A DNA stretch of 64,000 nucleotides from contig NZ_BMPY01000002.1 of the NCBI RefSeq assembly GCF_014647835.1, forward strand, positions 186,001-250,000. Reading direction: 5' to 3'. Source of the DNA: Microbispora rosea subsp. aerata. GTDB taxonomy: Bacteria; Actinomycetota; Actinomycetes; Streptosporangiales; Streptosporangiaceae. Position 1 is the stretch's first letter. Each line of letters opens with the position of its first letter. A program made the translations under genes and the position numbers. The notes under the pieces are model-generated. The model was not told the origin of the DNA. It did not search any database and saw only the letters and a list, made by a program, of their open reading frames with translations. Positions 48,819 through 56,267 of the stretch are shown in pieces.

Positions 48819-49713
48819 GGCCGCCGTCCGGGGTGAGCAGCCCCATCGCCCGCACGGCCTCCTGGTCCTCCCGGTGCTTGAGCACCGCGCCCAGCGTGGC
48901 CGCGGCCAGGGCGGGGTCGAGCTCCGCCGCGCCGAGCGTGAGCAGCGCCTCGGTCCAGTCGAGGGTCTCGGCGATGCCCGGCGGCTTGACCAGACCGGCC
49001 TCGCGCATCCGGCCCGCCGCCCGCGCCACGTCCGCCGCGAGCCGCTCGGCGCATCCGGGCAGGCGCCGCCGCAGGATCGCCACCTCCCGCTCGAACCCGG
49101 GGTGCTCGAGCCAGTGGTAGAGGCAGCGCCGTTTGAGCGCGTCGTGCACCTCGCGGGTCCGGTTGGAGGTCAAGACGACGACCGGAGGGACCTCCGCCTT
49201 GATCGTCCCGATCTCCGGCACCGAGATCGTGAAGTCGGACAGCACCTCGAGCAGGAACGCCTCGAACTCGTCGTCGGCCCGGTCGATCTCGTCCACGAGC
49301 AGCACGCTCGGCTGCGTCTCCAGGGCCCGCAGCAGCGGCCTGGCGATGAGGAACCGCCGATCGTAGATCTCGGCTTCCAGCGCGGCGACGTCGGAGGCTC
49401 CCGCGGCCTCGGCCGCCTTGAGATGCAGGAGCTGGCGCGGGAAGTCCCAGTCGTACATGGCCTGCGCCGCGTCGAGCCCCTCGTGGCACTGCAGCCTGAT
49501 CAGCGGCGCGTCCAGGATCGCCGCCAGCGTCTTGGCCAGCTCGGTCTTGCCGACGCCCGCCTCGCCCTCCAGGAACAGCGGCCGGCCCATCTTCAGCGCG
49601 AGATAGGCCGCGGTCGTCACGCCCTCGTCGGCGAGGTAACCGTGGTGGTCGAGCAGCTCCGCCAGCCTCGCCGGCGCGTCGATGTCCGAGATCGTGGTCG
49701 TACGCCGCAGCAC
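48811..49713 (-). CDS. MoxR-family ATPase, CoxD-like
   Basis: This is a 300-aa AAA+ protein with Walker A GEAGVGKTEL (50-59) and Walker B LLVDEIDRADDE. It also has the typical VVLTSNRTREVHDALKRRC sensor segment. Paired with the CoxE-like VWA gene and xdhC, it should be the CoxD-type chaperone for a molybdenum hydroxylase. It is the first gene of the four-gene cassette. Confidence 0.9.
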   Translation of the reverse strand: MLRRTTTISDIDAPARLAELLDHHGYLADEGVTTAAYLALKMGRPLFLEGEAGVGKTELAKTLAAILDAPLIRLQCHEGLDAAQAMYDWDFPRQLLHLKAAEAAGASDVAALEAEIYDRRFLIARPLLRALETQPSVLLVDEIDRADDEFEAFLLEVLSDFTISVPEIGTIKAEVPPVVVLTSNRTREVHDALKRRCLYHWLEHPGFEREVAILRRRLPGCAERLAADVARAAGRMREAGLVKPPGIAETLDWTEALLTLGAAELDPALAAATLGAVLKHREDQEAVRAMGLLTPDGGRG

Positions 49714-49863
49714 ACCGTCAGGCTACGCGCCGGGCGTTCCGCAAGGCTCTGGGCGAATCCGCCAAAGCCGGGCGCGGCGCAGGGCGTCGCGTCGCCACGA
49801 TCGCACAGAACTCCCGATGCTTCCCGCGGCTTCGCGCCGCCGCGATCGCGGGAGGCGTCGCGC

Positions 49864-50184
49864 TCAGCGCGCGGGCGCGCCGAGCACGGCGTCGAGCAGG
49901 CCGGGGAAGCGCTCGTCCAGGTCATCCCTGCGCAGGCTCACGTACCGCTGCCGGCCCTGCGGGACGTTGCGGATCACTCCGGCCTCGCGCAGGGTCTTCA
50001 GGTGGTGCGACAGCGTCGACTTCGGCACCTCTCCCCCGGTGGGCTGGCACGCCGCCACCTCCAGCGGGCCGCTCGCGAGACGCCGTACGAGCTCCAGCCG
50101 CGAGGGGTCGCTGAGCGCGAACAGCACGTCGGTCAGCACCAGGTTCGCGGTGTCGGGGTGCGGTAGGTCCCGGGCTCCAGCCAT
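49864..50184 (-). CDS. ArsR-family winged-helix repressor
   Basis: This gene encodes 106 aa from ATG 50184. The helix-turn-helix reads EVPKSTLSHHLKTLREAGVI with an ARSR-type wing after it (GRQRYVSLRRDDLD). The Cys in VAACQP is single, so a classic CxC metal site is missing, and the inducer is more likely organic or redox-related. It is divergently arranged with an MFS exporter, with a strong palindrome between them, which suggests it controls that exporter and itself. A weaker hairpin lies near 49822-49853, past its stop. Confidence 0.9.
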   Translation of the reverse strand: MAGARDLPHPDTANLVLTDVLFALSDPSRLELVRRLASGPLEVAACQPTGGEVPKSTLSHHLKTLREAGVIRNVPQGRQRYVSLRRDDLDERFPGLLDAVLGAPAR

Positions 50185-50231
50185 AGTTCGATAATAGTTG
50201 AACAATTCGGCACTCCGCCGTACGGTGTGAC

Positions 50232-50251
50232 GGTTCGAAAATTTTGGAACC
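50232..50251. promoter_or_regulatory. Candidate ArsR operator palindrome
   Basis: The 20-bp sequence GGTTCGAAAATTTTGGAACC is a palindrome with one mismatched pair. It lies between the divergent starts (50184 and 50273), about 20 nt before the MFS start codon. A second, looser TTC...GAA repeat lies at 50187-50202 next to the regulator start. Confidence 0.6.
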
Positions 50252-50272
50252 GATCACTTCGGGGGTGCCGTG

Positions 50273-51895
50273 ATGACGACATCGAGGGGCTGCGCCGCGC
50301 CCGCGGACGCGCTGGAGACGGCGTCGGAGCCGCGAGCGCCGGGCGGCACGCGCGGGCGGCACGCGGCCGCAGGCCCACTCGGCGGGCCGGGCGAGATAGA
50401 CGGGACCGGCCGGCGCTGCGGCGCGCACGCGGCGGGAACGCGGACGGCGCAGACGGGCACAGCCGGAACGGGGACGCGGGCGGCGGGAACGGCGGGGACG
50501 GCCGCCGTGAACCCGACCGCGACGACCGAGACGGCGGCGGCGCTTGGGACGACGACGGCCGAAAAGGCGACGCCCGGGACGGCGGCCGAGACCGCGGCGG
50601 ACGGAACGGCGGCACTCGGGAGGGCGACGGCCGAGACCGCGGCGGCCGGAACGGCGGCGCACGGCAGGGCGGCCGAGACGGCGGCGGCCGGGGGCGCGGC
50701 GCGCGGACGGTTTTCCCGCGGAGCCGGGTTCTGGCTGATCGCGGTGACCCTGCTGGCGTTCATGGCGGCGTCGAGCACCCCCTCACCGCTGTATGTGATC
50801 TACCAGCAGCGCTGGGGGTTCTCCGCGTCGACGCTGACCGCCGTGTTCGCCGTCTACGCCCTGGCGCTGCTGATCGCGCTGCTCACCGTGGGCGAGCTGT
50901 CCGACCACGTGGGCCGGCGGCCCGTGCTGATCGCGGCGCTGATCGTCGAGGCGGCCGCGATGGTGGCGTTCCTGACGGCGGACGGCGTCGGGCCGCTGCT
51001 GCTGGCCAGGACGGCGCAGGGCCTGGCCACCGGCGCCGCGACGGGCGCGATCGGCGCCGGCCTGGTCGATCTCCAGCCCCGGCCGAGGCTGGGCGCCCTG
51101 GTGAACTCCGCCGCGCCGGCCGTCGGGCTGGCCGCGGGAGCGCTCGGCGCCGGGCTGTTCGTGCGCTACACGACGACCCCGACGACCTCGGTCTTCATCC
51201 TGCTCACGGCCGTCTTCGTGCTGCTGGCGCTCGCGACGGCGCTGCTGCCCGAGCCGGTCGCGCCGCGTCCCGGCCGGGGACGGAACGCGCTCGCCTCACT
51301 GCGCCCCCGCGTGGCCGTGCCCCGGCAGGCGCGCGGTGCGTTCGCGGCGGCCGTCCCCTGCCTGGTCGCCACCTGGGCGGTGGGCGGGCTCTACCTGTCG
51401 CTCGCCGGCTCGCTGTCCGCGGGCGTGCTGCACATCTCCGACCACCTGGCCGGCGGGCTCGTCATCGCCGCGCTCAACGTCGCCGGCGTCGTCGCCTCGC
51501 TGCTCGTGCGTCACCTTCCGCCCGGACGGGTCATGGCGGGCGGGTCGCTGGCGCTCGCCGTCGGCATGAGCCTGACCCTCGCGGCGCTCGCCACCGTCTC
51601 CACTCCGCTGTTCTTCGCCGGCGCGGTCGTGACGGGCTGCGGGTTCGGCAGCGCCTTTCTCGGCACGCTCGGCTCGCTCGCGACGCTGGCCGGGCCCGCC
51701 GAGCGGGCCGGGCTGTTCGCCTCCGTCTTCGTCGTCAGCTACCTCGCCTTCAGCGTGCCCGCGCTGGTGGCGGGGCTCGAGGTGCCGTCGTACGGCCTGC
51801 GGGCCACGGCCATCGTGTACGGCTGCGGGGTCGTCGCCCTGGCCCTGCTCGCGACGGTCCTGGGCTTCGTCCGCGAGCGGGCGGCCCGAAGCTAG
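50273..51895 (+). CDS. MFS transporter with low-complexity N-terminal extension
   Basis: This gene encodes 540 aa from ATG 50273 (GTG 50270 is an alternative). Twelve hydrophobic segments start at FWLIAVTLLAFMAASS (residue about 150). The MFS motif A, GELSDHVGRRPVL, is present. The preceding 145 residues are Ala/Thr/Gly/Glu-rich, encoded by imperfect repeats (50400-50720), with no known domain. The transporter core alone is a normal 390 aa, so the true start may lie downstream of the repeats, though no good ribosome site is seen there. It is probably a drug or metabolite exporter under the divergent ArsR regulator. Confidence 0.85.
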   Translation: MTTSRGCAAPADALETASEPRAPGGTRGRHAAAGPLGGPGEIDGTGRRCGAHAAGTRTAQTGTAGTGTRAAGTAGTAAVNPTATTETAAALGTTTAEKATPGTAAETAADGTAALGRATAETAAAGTAAHGRAAETAAAGGAARGRFSRGAGFWLIAVTLLAFMAASSTPSPLYVIYQQRWGFSASTLTAVFAVYALALLIALLTVGELSDHVGRRPVLIAALIVEAAAMVAFLTADGVGPLLLARTAQGLATGAATGAIGAGLVDLQPRPRLGALVNSAAPAVGLAAGALGAGLFVRYTTTPTTSVFILLTAVFVLLALATALLPEPVAPRPGRGRNALASLRPRVAVPRQARGAFAAAVPCLVATWAVGGLYLSLAGSLSAGVLHISDHLAGGLVIAALNVAGVVASLLVRHLPPGRVMAGGSLALAVGMSLTLAALATVSTPLFFAGAVVTGCGFGSAFLGTLGSLATLAGPAERAGLFASVFVVSYLAFSVPALVAGLEVPSYGLRATAIVYGCGVVALALLATVLGFVRERAARS

Positions 51896-51907
51896 CGACA
51901 GGGGTCC

Positions 51908-51960
51908 GGCGGACGAGCGGCCGACGTTCCGGTTACCGGGACGCCGACCGCTCGCCCGCC
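51908..51960 (+). terminator. Long MFS terminator hairpin
   Basis: A 25-bp stem with 22 matched pairs including one wobble partner, and a 3-nt loop, spans 51908-51932 with 51936-51960. It starts 12 nt after the transporter stop. Confidence 0.75.
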
Positions 51961-52001
51961 GCACCTCAACCCGTGAAGAACTCCTCGCTTAGGGTCGGAA
52001 C

Positions 52002-52631
52002 GTGAGCGACGATCAGACTCCGGCGCCGCCCGGCTGCCTCACCGGCTCGCCGGCCGGGCGGGCGCTCGCCGCCGAGCTCGCCGCCCGCTGGGCGGAACCG
52101 CACCGGCGCTACCACACGACGGCTCACCTGCGGGCGGTCCTGGCCGCGATCGAGCCGCTCGCCGCGCAGGCCGGCGACGCCGACGCCGTACGGCTGGCCG
52201 CGTGGTTCCACGACGCCGTCTACGACGGACGGCCGGGATGGGACGAGGAGCGCAGCGCCCAGCTCGCCCAGGCGCGGCTGCCCGCCTGCGGACTGCCCGC
52301 CGAGCGTGTGCGCGAGGTCGCCCGGCTCGTGCGGCTCACGGCGGGGCACGCCTACGCGCCCGGCGACATGAACGCCGCCGTCCTGTGCGACGCCGATCTT
52401 GCGATCCTCGCGGCGCCGCCCGGCGAGTACGAGGCGTACACGAGGGCCGTACGCGAGGAGTATCGGCACCTGCCGGACGAGGTGTTCCGGGCCGGGCGCG
52501 CCGCGGTGCTGCGGGGTCTGCTCGGCAAGCCCCGCCTCTTCGGCACTCCCGTGGGCCGCGACCTGTGGGAGCGGCGGGCGCGCGAGAACCTCGCCGCCGA
52601 GCTGGCCGAGCTGACCGCCTTTACGTCGTAG
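52002..52631 (+). CDS. HD-domain metal-dependent phosphohydrolase
   Basis: This gene encodes 209 aa. RRYHTTAHLRAVL supplies the first His ligands and AWFHDAVYDG is the HD motif. CDADLAIL provides a further Asp, as in the predicted metal-dependent HD superfamily (COG4339-type). GTG 52002 is the start. The last codons (TAFTS) and the stop lie inside the first unit of a tandem repeat, so the C-terminus may have been remodelled by it. The substrate is unknown. Confidence 0.85.
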   Translation: MSDDQTPAPPGCLTGSPAGRALAAELAARWAEPHRRYHTTAHLRAVLAAIEPLAAQAGDADAVRLAAWFHDAVYDGRPGWDEERSAQLAQARLPACGLPAERVREVARLVRLTAGHAYAPGDMNAAVLCDADLAILAAPPGEYEAYTRAVREEYRHLPDEVFRAGRAAVLRGLLGKPRLFGTPVGRDLWERRARENLAAELAELTAFTS

Positions 52632-52860
52632 ATCCGCGACGAGCCCGCGCATTGACAACCCCACGGCCGAGCTGGCCGCCTCTACACCGTAGATCTGCGA
52701 CGGGCCCGCAGCCGGCCCGCGCGTCGGGAACTTCACGGCCGACCCGCCCGCAGCCGCTCGCCTTTACGTCGTAGATCTGCTGCGAGTTTCCGCTCCGCCC
52801 GCGCATTGACAACCCCACGGCCGACCCGCCCGCAACCGCTCGCCTTCACCTTGGAGACTT
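52616..52860. repeat. Tandem repeat, 82-bp unit, four copies
   Basis: Similar blocks beginning CGCCTTTACGTCGTAGATC or variants start at 52616, 52677, 52759 and 52841. The spacings are 61, 82 and 82 bp, so the first copy is shortened. A 24-bp block is identical in the first and third copies (52647-52670 and 52801-52824). The array covers the last codons of the HD gene and the last codons of the convergent DUF4031 gene. It probably arose by duplication of the DUF4031 3' end. Confidence 0.85.
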
Positions 52861-53124
52861 GCTGCGGGTCTTCGGCCGGCGCAGGCCGGACTCGCGCAGG
52901 CGGCGCACCAGCTCCTGGCTGCCGACCGGCTCGGCCCCGAGCGACACGGCCCGGTCGTACACCGTCTCCGGCACGTCGTAGTGGTCCCGGTCGAAGGCAC
53001 GCTCGGGCACGCCGAGCAGGCGGGCGAACGCGTGCAGCTCCTCCAGCGAGGAGTCGCTGACCAGATGGGACCACAGCAGCCCCCGCGGTCCCGGCCAGTT
53101 CGGCCGGTCGATCAGCACCGCCAT
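52846..53124 (-). CDS. DUF4031 domain-containing protein
   Basis: This gene encodes 92 aa from ATG 53124, with GGGAGGGG just upstream. The pattern VLIDRPNWPGPRGLLWSHLV and LGVPERAFDRDHYDVP identifies DUF4031, a small actinobacterial protein of unknown function. The C-terminus is basic and is encoded in the last copy of the 82-bp repeat. The longer ORF upstream runs through low-complexity DNA and is not supported. Confidence 0.85.
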   Translation of the reverse strand: MAVLIDRPNWPGPRGLLWSHLVSDSSLEELHAFARLLGVPERAFDRDHYDVPETVYDRAVSLGAEPVGSQELVRRLRESGLRRPKTRSKSPR

Positions 53125-53196
53125 GCGCCCCTCCCGAGTCCGGGAGCCGATCATAGTCCGGGCCGCGAGCAACCACCGTCGCCATTCGCCCCGACT

Positions 53197-53376
53197 ATCG
53201 CCGCCGCCCGCCCCGGGGCACCGCCGCCGCCCACCTCGGACACCGCCTCCGCCGCCGCCCGCCCCGACCATCGCCGCCGCCCGCCTCGGGGCACCGCCAC
53301 CGTCACCACCCTGTCCCGACCACTGCCTCCGCCGCCGCCCGCCTCGGACACCACCTCCGTCGCCGCCCGCGCCGGG
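53197..53376. repeat. GC-rich imperfect minisatellite
   Basis: Many variants of CGCCGCCGCCCGCC joined by CGGACACC or CGGGGCACC repeat here. Longer matches recur at 73-80 bp (53197/53270 and 53241/53321). No coding support was found, and short ORFs through it are compositional. The rest of the 53125-53538 gap shows nothing else. Confidence 0.65.
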
Positions 53377-53538
53377 TGCGGGGCGCCGGGGTGAGCGGAG
53401 CGGATATCAGGCACCCGGAGAAAGTTCGGCGCTCCCCGGTCGCCCCCGGCACGGCGACATCACCGCCTCCGGCACGGGCCGACCACCGCGTACGACGCGG
53501 GTCTGACGCCCGCCCCGGACGGACCTCCGATCAATAAA

Positions 53539-53571
53539 CCTATTGACTTGGTAGGGATTGTGGACAATGCT
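53539..53571 (+). promoter_or_regulatory. Candidate ssu promoter with CCTA-N9-TAGG element
   Basis: A -35 TTGACT (53543-53548) is framed by the inverted repeat CCTA (53539-53542) and TAGG (53552-53555). A weak -10 AATGCT lies at 53566-53571 after 17 nt. The position 40-70 nt before ssuC suggests a regulated promoter for the sulfonate operon. Confidence 0.45.
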
Positions 53572-53608
53572 GATAGTGATTCCTCCGTCGTCAACTGCGA
53601 GGTGTGTC

Positions 53609-54454
53609 ATGTCCGTCGTCGAACTCCAGGGCGAGCTGGGGGGTGCGGTCCGGGCCGATCCCCGGCGGCGGCCCCGCTCCGCCACGGCCCGCGGACCGCG
53701 GAGGGGGTGGCACAGGTGGATCAGCCCTCTCGTCGTCGTGCTGCTGTGGCAGATCGCCAGCGCGACCGGGCTGCTCCCCGCCCGGCTGCTCGCCGCCCCT
53801 TCGCAGATCGCCGCGACCGCGTTCGACCTGGTCCGTACGGGGACGCTGCCCACGGCGATCGCGGTGTCCCTCGAACGGGTGCTCCTCGGCTTCGCCGCCG
53901 GGGCGGTCGCCGGCATCGGCCTCGCGCTGATCGCCGGGCTGAGCCGGACCGGTGAGAACGCGGTCGACCCGATCATGCAGATGCTCCGCGCGCTGCCGTT
54001 CTTCGGGCTGATCCCGCTGTTCATCCTCTGGTTCGGCATCGGGGAGACGCCCAAGGTGCTCCTGGTGGCGCTCGCCGTGTCCTTCCCCCTCTACCTCAAC
54101 ACGTTCGCCGGCATCCGGGGCGTGGACGGCAAACTCGCCGAGGTCGCCCGGACGCTCAGGCTCGGCAGGGCCGCGCTCGTACGGCACATCGTGCTGCCCG
54201 GCGCGCTCCCCCAGACGCTCGTGGGGCTGCGGCAGAGCCTCGGGGTGGCCTGGCTGGCGCTGATCGTGGCCGAGCAGGTCAACGCCGACGCCGGCCTCGG
54301 CTTCATGATCAACGACGCGCGGGAGTTCCTGCGCACCGACGTGATCGTGGTCGGCCTGCTGGTCTACAGCGCGCTCGGCCTGCTCACCGACGCCCTGGTC
54401 CGGCTTCTGGAAAGGAGGGCGCTGGTATGGCGGCGCGAGTTCCTGTCCCGCTGA
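53609..54454 (+). CDS. ssuC: Sulfonate ABC transporter permease (SsuC-like)
   Basis: This is a 281-aa inner-membrane permease with six hydrophobic segments. The EAA-type loop reads LAEVARTLRLGRAALVRHIVLPGALP, and the NitT/TauT/Ssu permease signature is complete. ATG 53609 follows GAGG. It is the first gene of ssuC-ssuB-ssuA-ssuD, which points to alkanesulfonate import. The order with the permease first differs from E. coli ssuEADCB. Confidence 0.88.
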   Translation: MSVVELQGELGGAVRADPRRRPRSATARGPRRGWHRWISPLVVVLLWQIASATGLLPARLLAAPSQIAATAFDLVRTGTLPTAIAVSLERVLLGFAAGAVAGIGLALIAGLSRTGENAVDPIMQMLRALPFFGLIPLFILWFGIGETPKVLLVALAVSFPLYLNTFAGIRGVDGKLAEVARTLRLGRAALVRHIVLPGALPQTLVGLRQSLGVAWLALIVAEQVNADAGLGFMINDAREFLRTDVIVVGLLVYSALGLLTDALVRLLERRALVWRREFLSR

Positions 54455-55278
54455 ACGGCACGGCGAACGCCCCGGTGAACGACACACCGAACGGCACGGT
54501 GAACGGCACGGAGGGTGGCACGGCGGGCGCGCAGCCCCAGGACGCCGTACGACCGGCGGCCACGGCGACGGGCACGGCGGCGGCCACCGTGCGCGGGCTC
54601 ACCCGGCGGTTCGGTGACCGCACGGTGCTCGACGGCCTCGACCTGACCATCGGGCGCGGCGAGTTCGTCGCGCTCCTCGGCCGCAGCGGCTCGGGCAAGT
54701 CCACGCTGCTGCGCGCGCTCGCCGGCCTGGACGAGGATGTCGAGGGCGCTCTGGAGGTGGACGGCGAGGTGGCCGTGGCCTTCCAGGAGCCCCGGCTGGT
54801 GCCGTGGAAGCGGGTGCGCGACAATCTCACGCTCGGCCTGACCGCCCCCGACCCGGCAGGCAGGGCGGAGGCGGCGCTGGCCGAGGTGGGCCTGAGCGAG
54901 CGGGCGCAGGCGTGGCCGCTGACACTGTCCGGCGGCGAGGCGCAGCGGGCGAGCCTGGCCCGCGCCCTCGTGCGCGAGCCCGGGCTGCTGCTGCTCGACG
55001 AGCCGTTCAGCGCGCTCGACGCGCTGACCCGGATCACCATGCACCGCCTGGTGCTCGACCTGTGGGCGGCGCACGGCCCCGCCGTACTGCTGGTGACCCA
55101 CGATGTGGACGAGGCGCTGCTGCTGGCCGACCGGATCCTGGTCCTCGACGGCGGGCGCGTCGCGCACGAGTGGACCGTCGCCACGCCGCGCCCCCGCCAC
55201 CGCGACCACCCCGACCTGCTCACCCTGCGCGCGGCCCTGCTGACCGCGCTCGGCGTCACCCCGGAAGGACCCGCATGA
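54427..55278 (+). CDS. ssuB: Sulfonate ABC transporter ATPase (SsuB-like)
   Basis: This gene encodes 283 aa. Walker A GRSGSGKST, signature LSGGEAQR, Walker B LLLLDEPFSALD and the H-loop VTHDVDEAL are all intact. The first 45 residues are a Thr/Asn/Gly-rich stretch with NGT repeats, and translation may begin further in. ATG 54427 overlaps ssuC by 28 bp. Confidence 0.9.
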   Translation: MAARVPVPLNGTANAPVNDTPNGTVNGTEGGTAGAQPQDAVRPAATATGTAAATVRGLTRRFGDRTVLDGLDLTIGRGEFVALLGRSGSGKSTLLRALAGLDEDVEGALEVDGEVAVAFQEPRLVPWKRVRDNLTLGLTAPDPAGRAEAALAEVGLSERAQAWPLTLSGGEAQRASLARALVREPGLLLLDEPFSALDALTRITMHRLVLDLWAAHGPAVLLVTHDVDEALLLADRILVLDGGRVAHEWTVATPRPRHRDHPDLLTLRAALLTALGVTPEGPA

Positions 55279-56267
55279 CCAGGAGACTCCTCGCCGTACT
55301 GCTGATCGCCCTGGCGGCCGGTACGGCCTGCGCCTCGACGGGACAGGGCGCGTCCGGCGGGCAGGACGGGCAGTCGCCGGGCCGCGTCACCCTGCGGGTC
55401 GGCGACCAGAAGGCCGGATCGCAGGCCCTGCTCAAGGCCGCCGGGCTGCTCGACGGCACCTCGTACGCGATCACGTTCTCGCAGTTCACCTCCGGCCCGC
55501 CGCTGCTTGAGGCGGTCAACGCGGGGGCGGTCGACATCGGCGGCGTGGGCAACACCCCGCCCGTGTTCGCCGCCGCCGCGAACTCGAAGATCAAGATCGT
55601 GGCGGCGTACCGGCAGAGCGCCAAGGGGGCGGCGATCCTCGTCCCCGGCGGGTCCGCGATCACCTCGCCGGCCCAGCTCAAGGGCAAGAAGGTCGCGGTG
55701 GCCAAGGGCAGCTCGGCCCACTACCACCTGCTGGCCGTCCTGAAGAAGGAGGGTCTGTCCTTCAAGGACATCCAGCCGCAGTACCTCCAGCCCGCCGACG
55801 CCCTGGCGGCCTTCTCCTCCGGCACCGTCGACGCCTGGGCCATCTGGGACCCCTTCACCTCGCAGGCGCAAATCCAGCACAACGCCCAACTGCTGGTCGA
55901 CGGCGCGGGCATCGTCAACGGGCTGAACTTCCAGGTGGCCGCTCCCGCCGCGCTCGACGACCCGGGCAAGCGCGCCGCCGTCGGCGACTTCCTGACCCGG
56001 CTGGCCAAGGCGCGGATCTGGGCCGCGACCCACCTGGACGAGTGGGCGAAGGTGTGGGCGCAGGAGACCGGCCTGCCGATCGAGGTGGCGAACGCGGCCG
56101 TCGCCAACGCCGTGGCCACCCCGGTCGTGATCGACGACGCGGTCGTCTCCTCCGAGCAGGAGATCGCCGACGCCTTCACCGCCGAGGGCCTCATCCCGGG
56201 CACCGTCACGTTCTCCCAGTTCGTCGACGACAGCTACAACGACGTCGTCAGAAAGGCCCAGCAATGA
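55275..56267 (+). CDS. ssuA: Sulfonate-binding protein (SsuA-like)
   Basis: This is a 330-aa exported solute-binding protein. A short signal peptide ends near AGTACAST, a weak lipobox, so lipid anchoring is likely but not certain. The core FTSGPPLLEAVNAGAVDIGGVGN is the SsuA/TauA hallmark, and GTVDAWAIWDPF is also conserved. ATG 55275 overlaps ssuB by 4 bp (ATGA); the longer ORF is a shadow of ssuB. Confidence 0.9.
   Translation: MTRRLLAVLLIALAAGTACASTGQGASGGQDGQSPGRVTLRVGDQKAGSQALLKAAGLLDGTSYAITFSQFTSGPPLLEAVNAGAVDIGGVGNTPPVFAAAANSKIKIVAAYRQSAKGAAILVPGGSAITSPAQLKGKKVAVAKGSSAHYHLLAVLKKEGLSFKDIQPQYLQPADALAAFSSGTVDAWAIWDPFTSQAQIQHNAQLLVDGAGIVNGLNFQVAAPAALDDPGKRAAVGDFLTRLAKARIWAATHLDEWAKVWAQETGLPIEVANAAVANAVATPVVIDDAVVSSEQEIADAFTAEGLIPGTVTFSQFVDDSYNDVVRKAQQ

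Noticed and set aside
52616-52860. CRISPR-like array
   Set aside because: Only four diverged copies, no constant short repeat with unique spacers, and no cas genes nearby.
53151-53506. Small Pro/Arg-rich ORFs in the minisatellite
   Set aside because: Frames are open only because of the GC-rich repeat. No ribosome site, no conserved residues.
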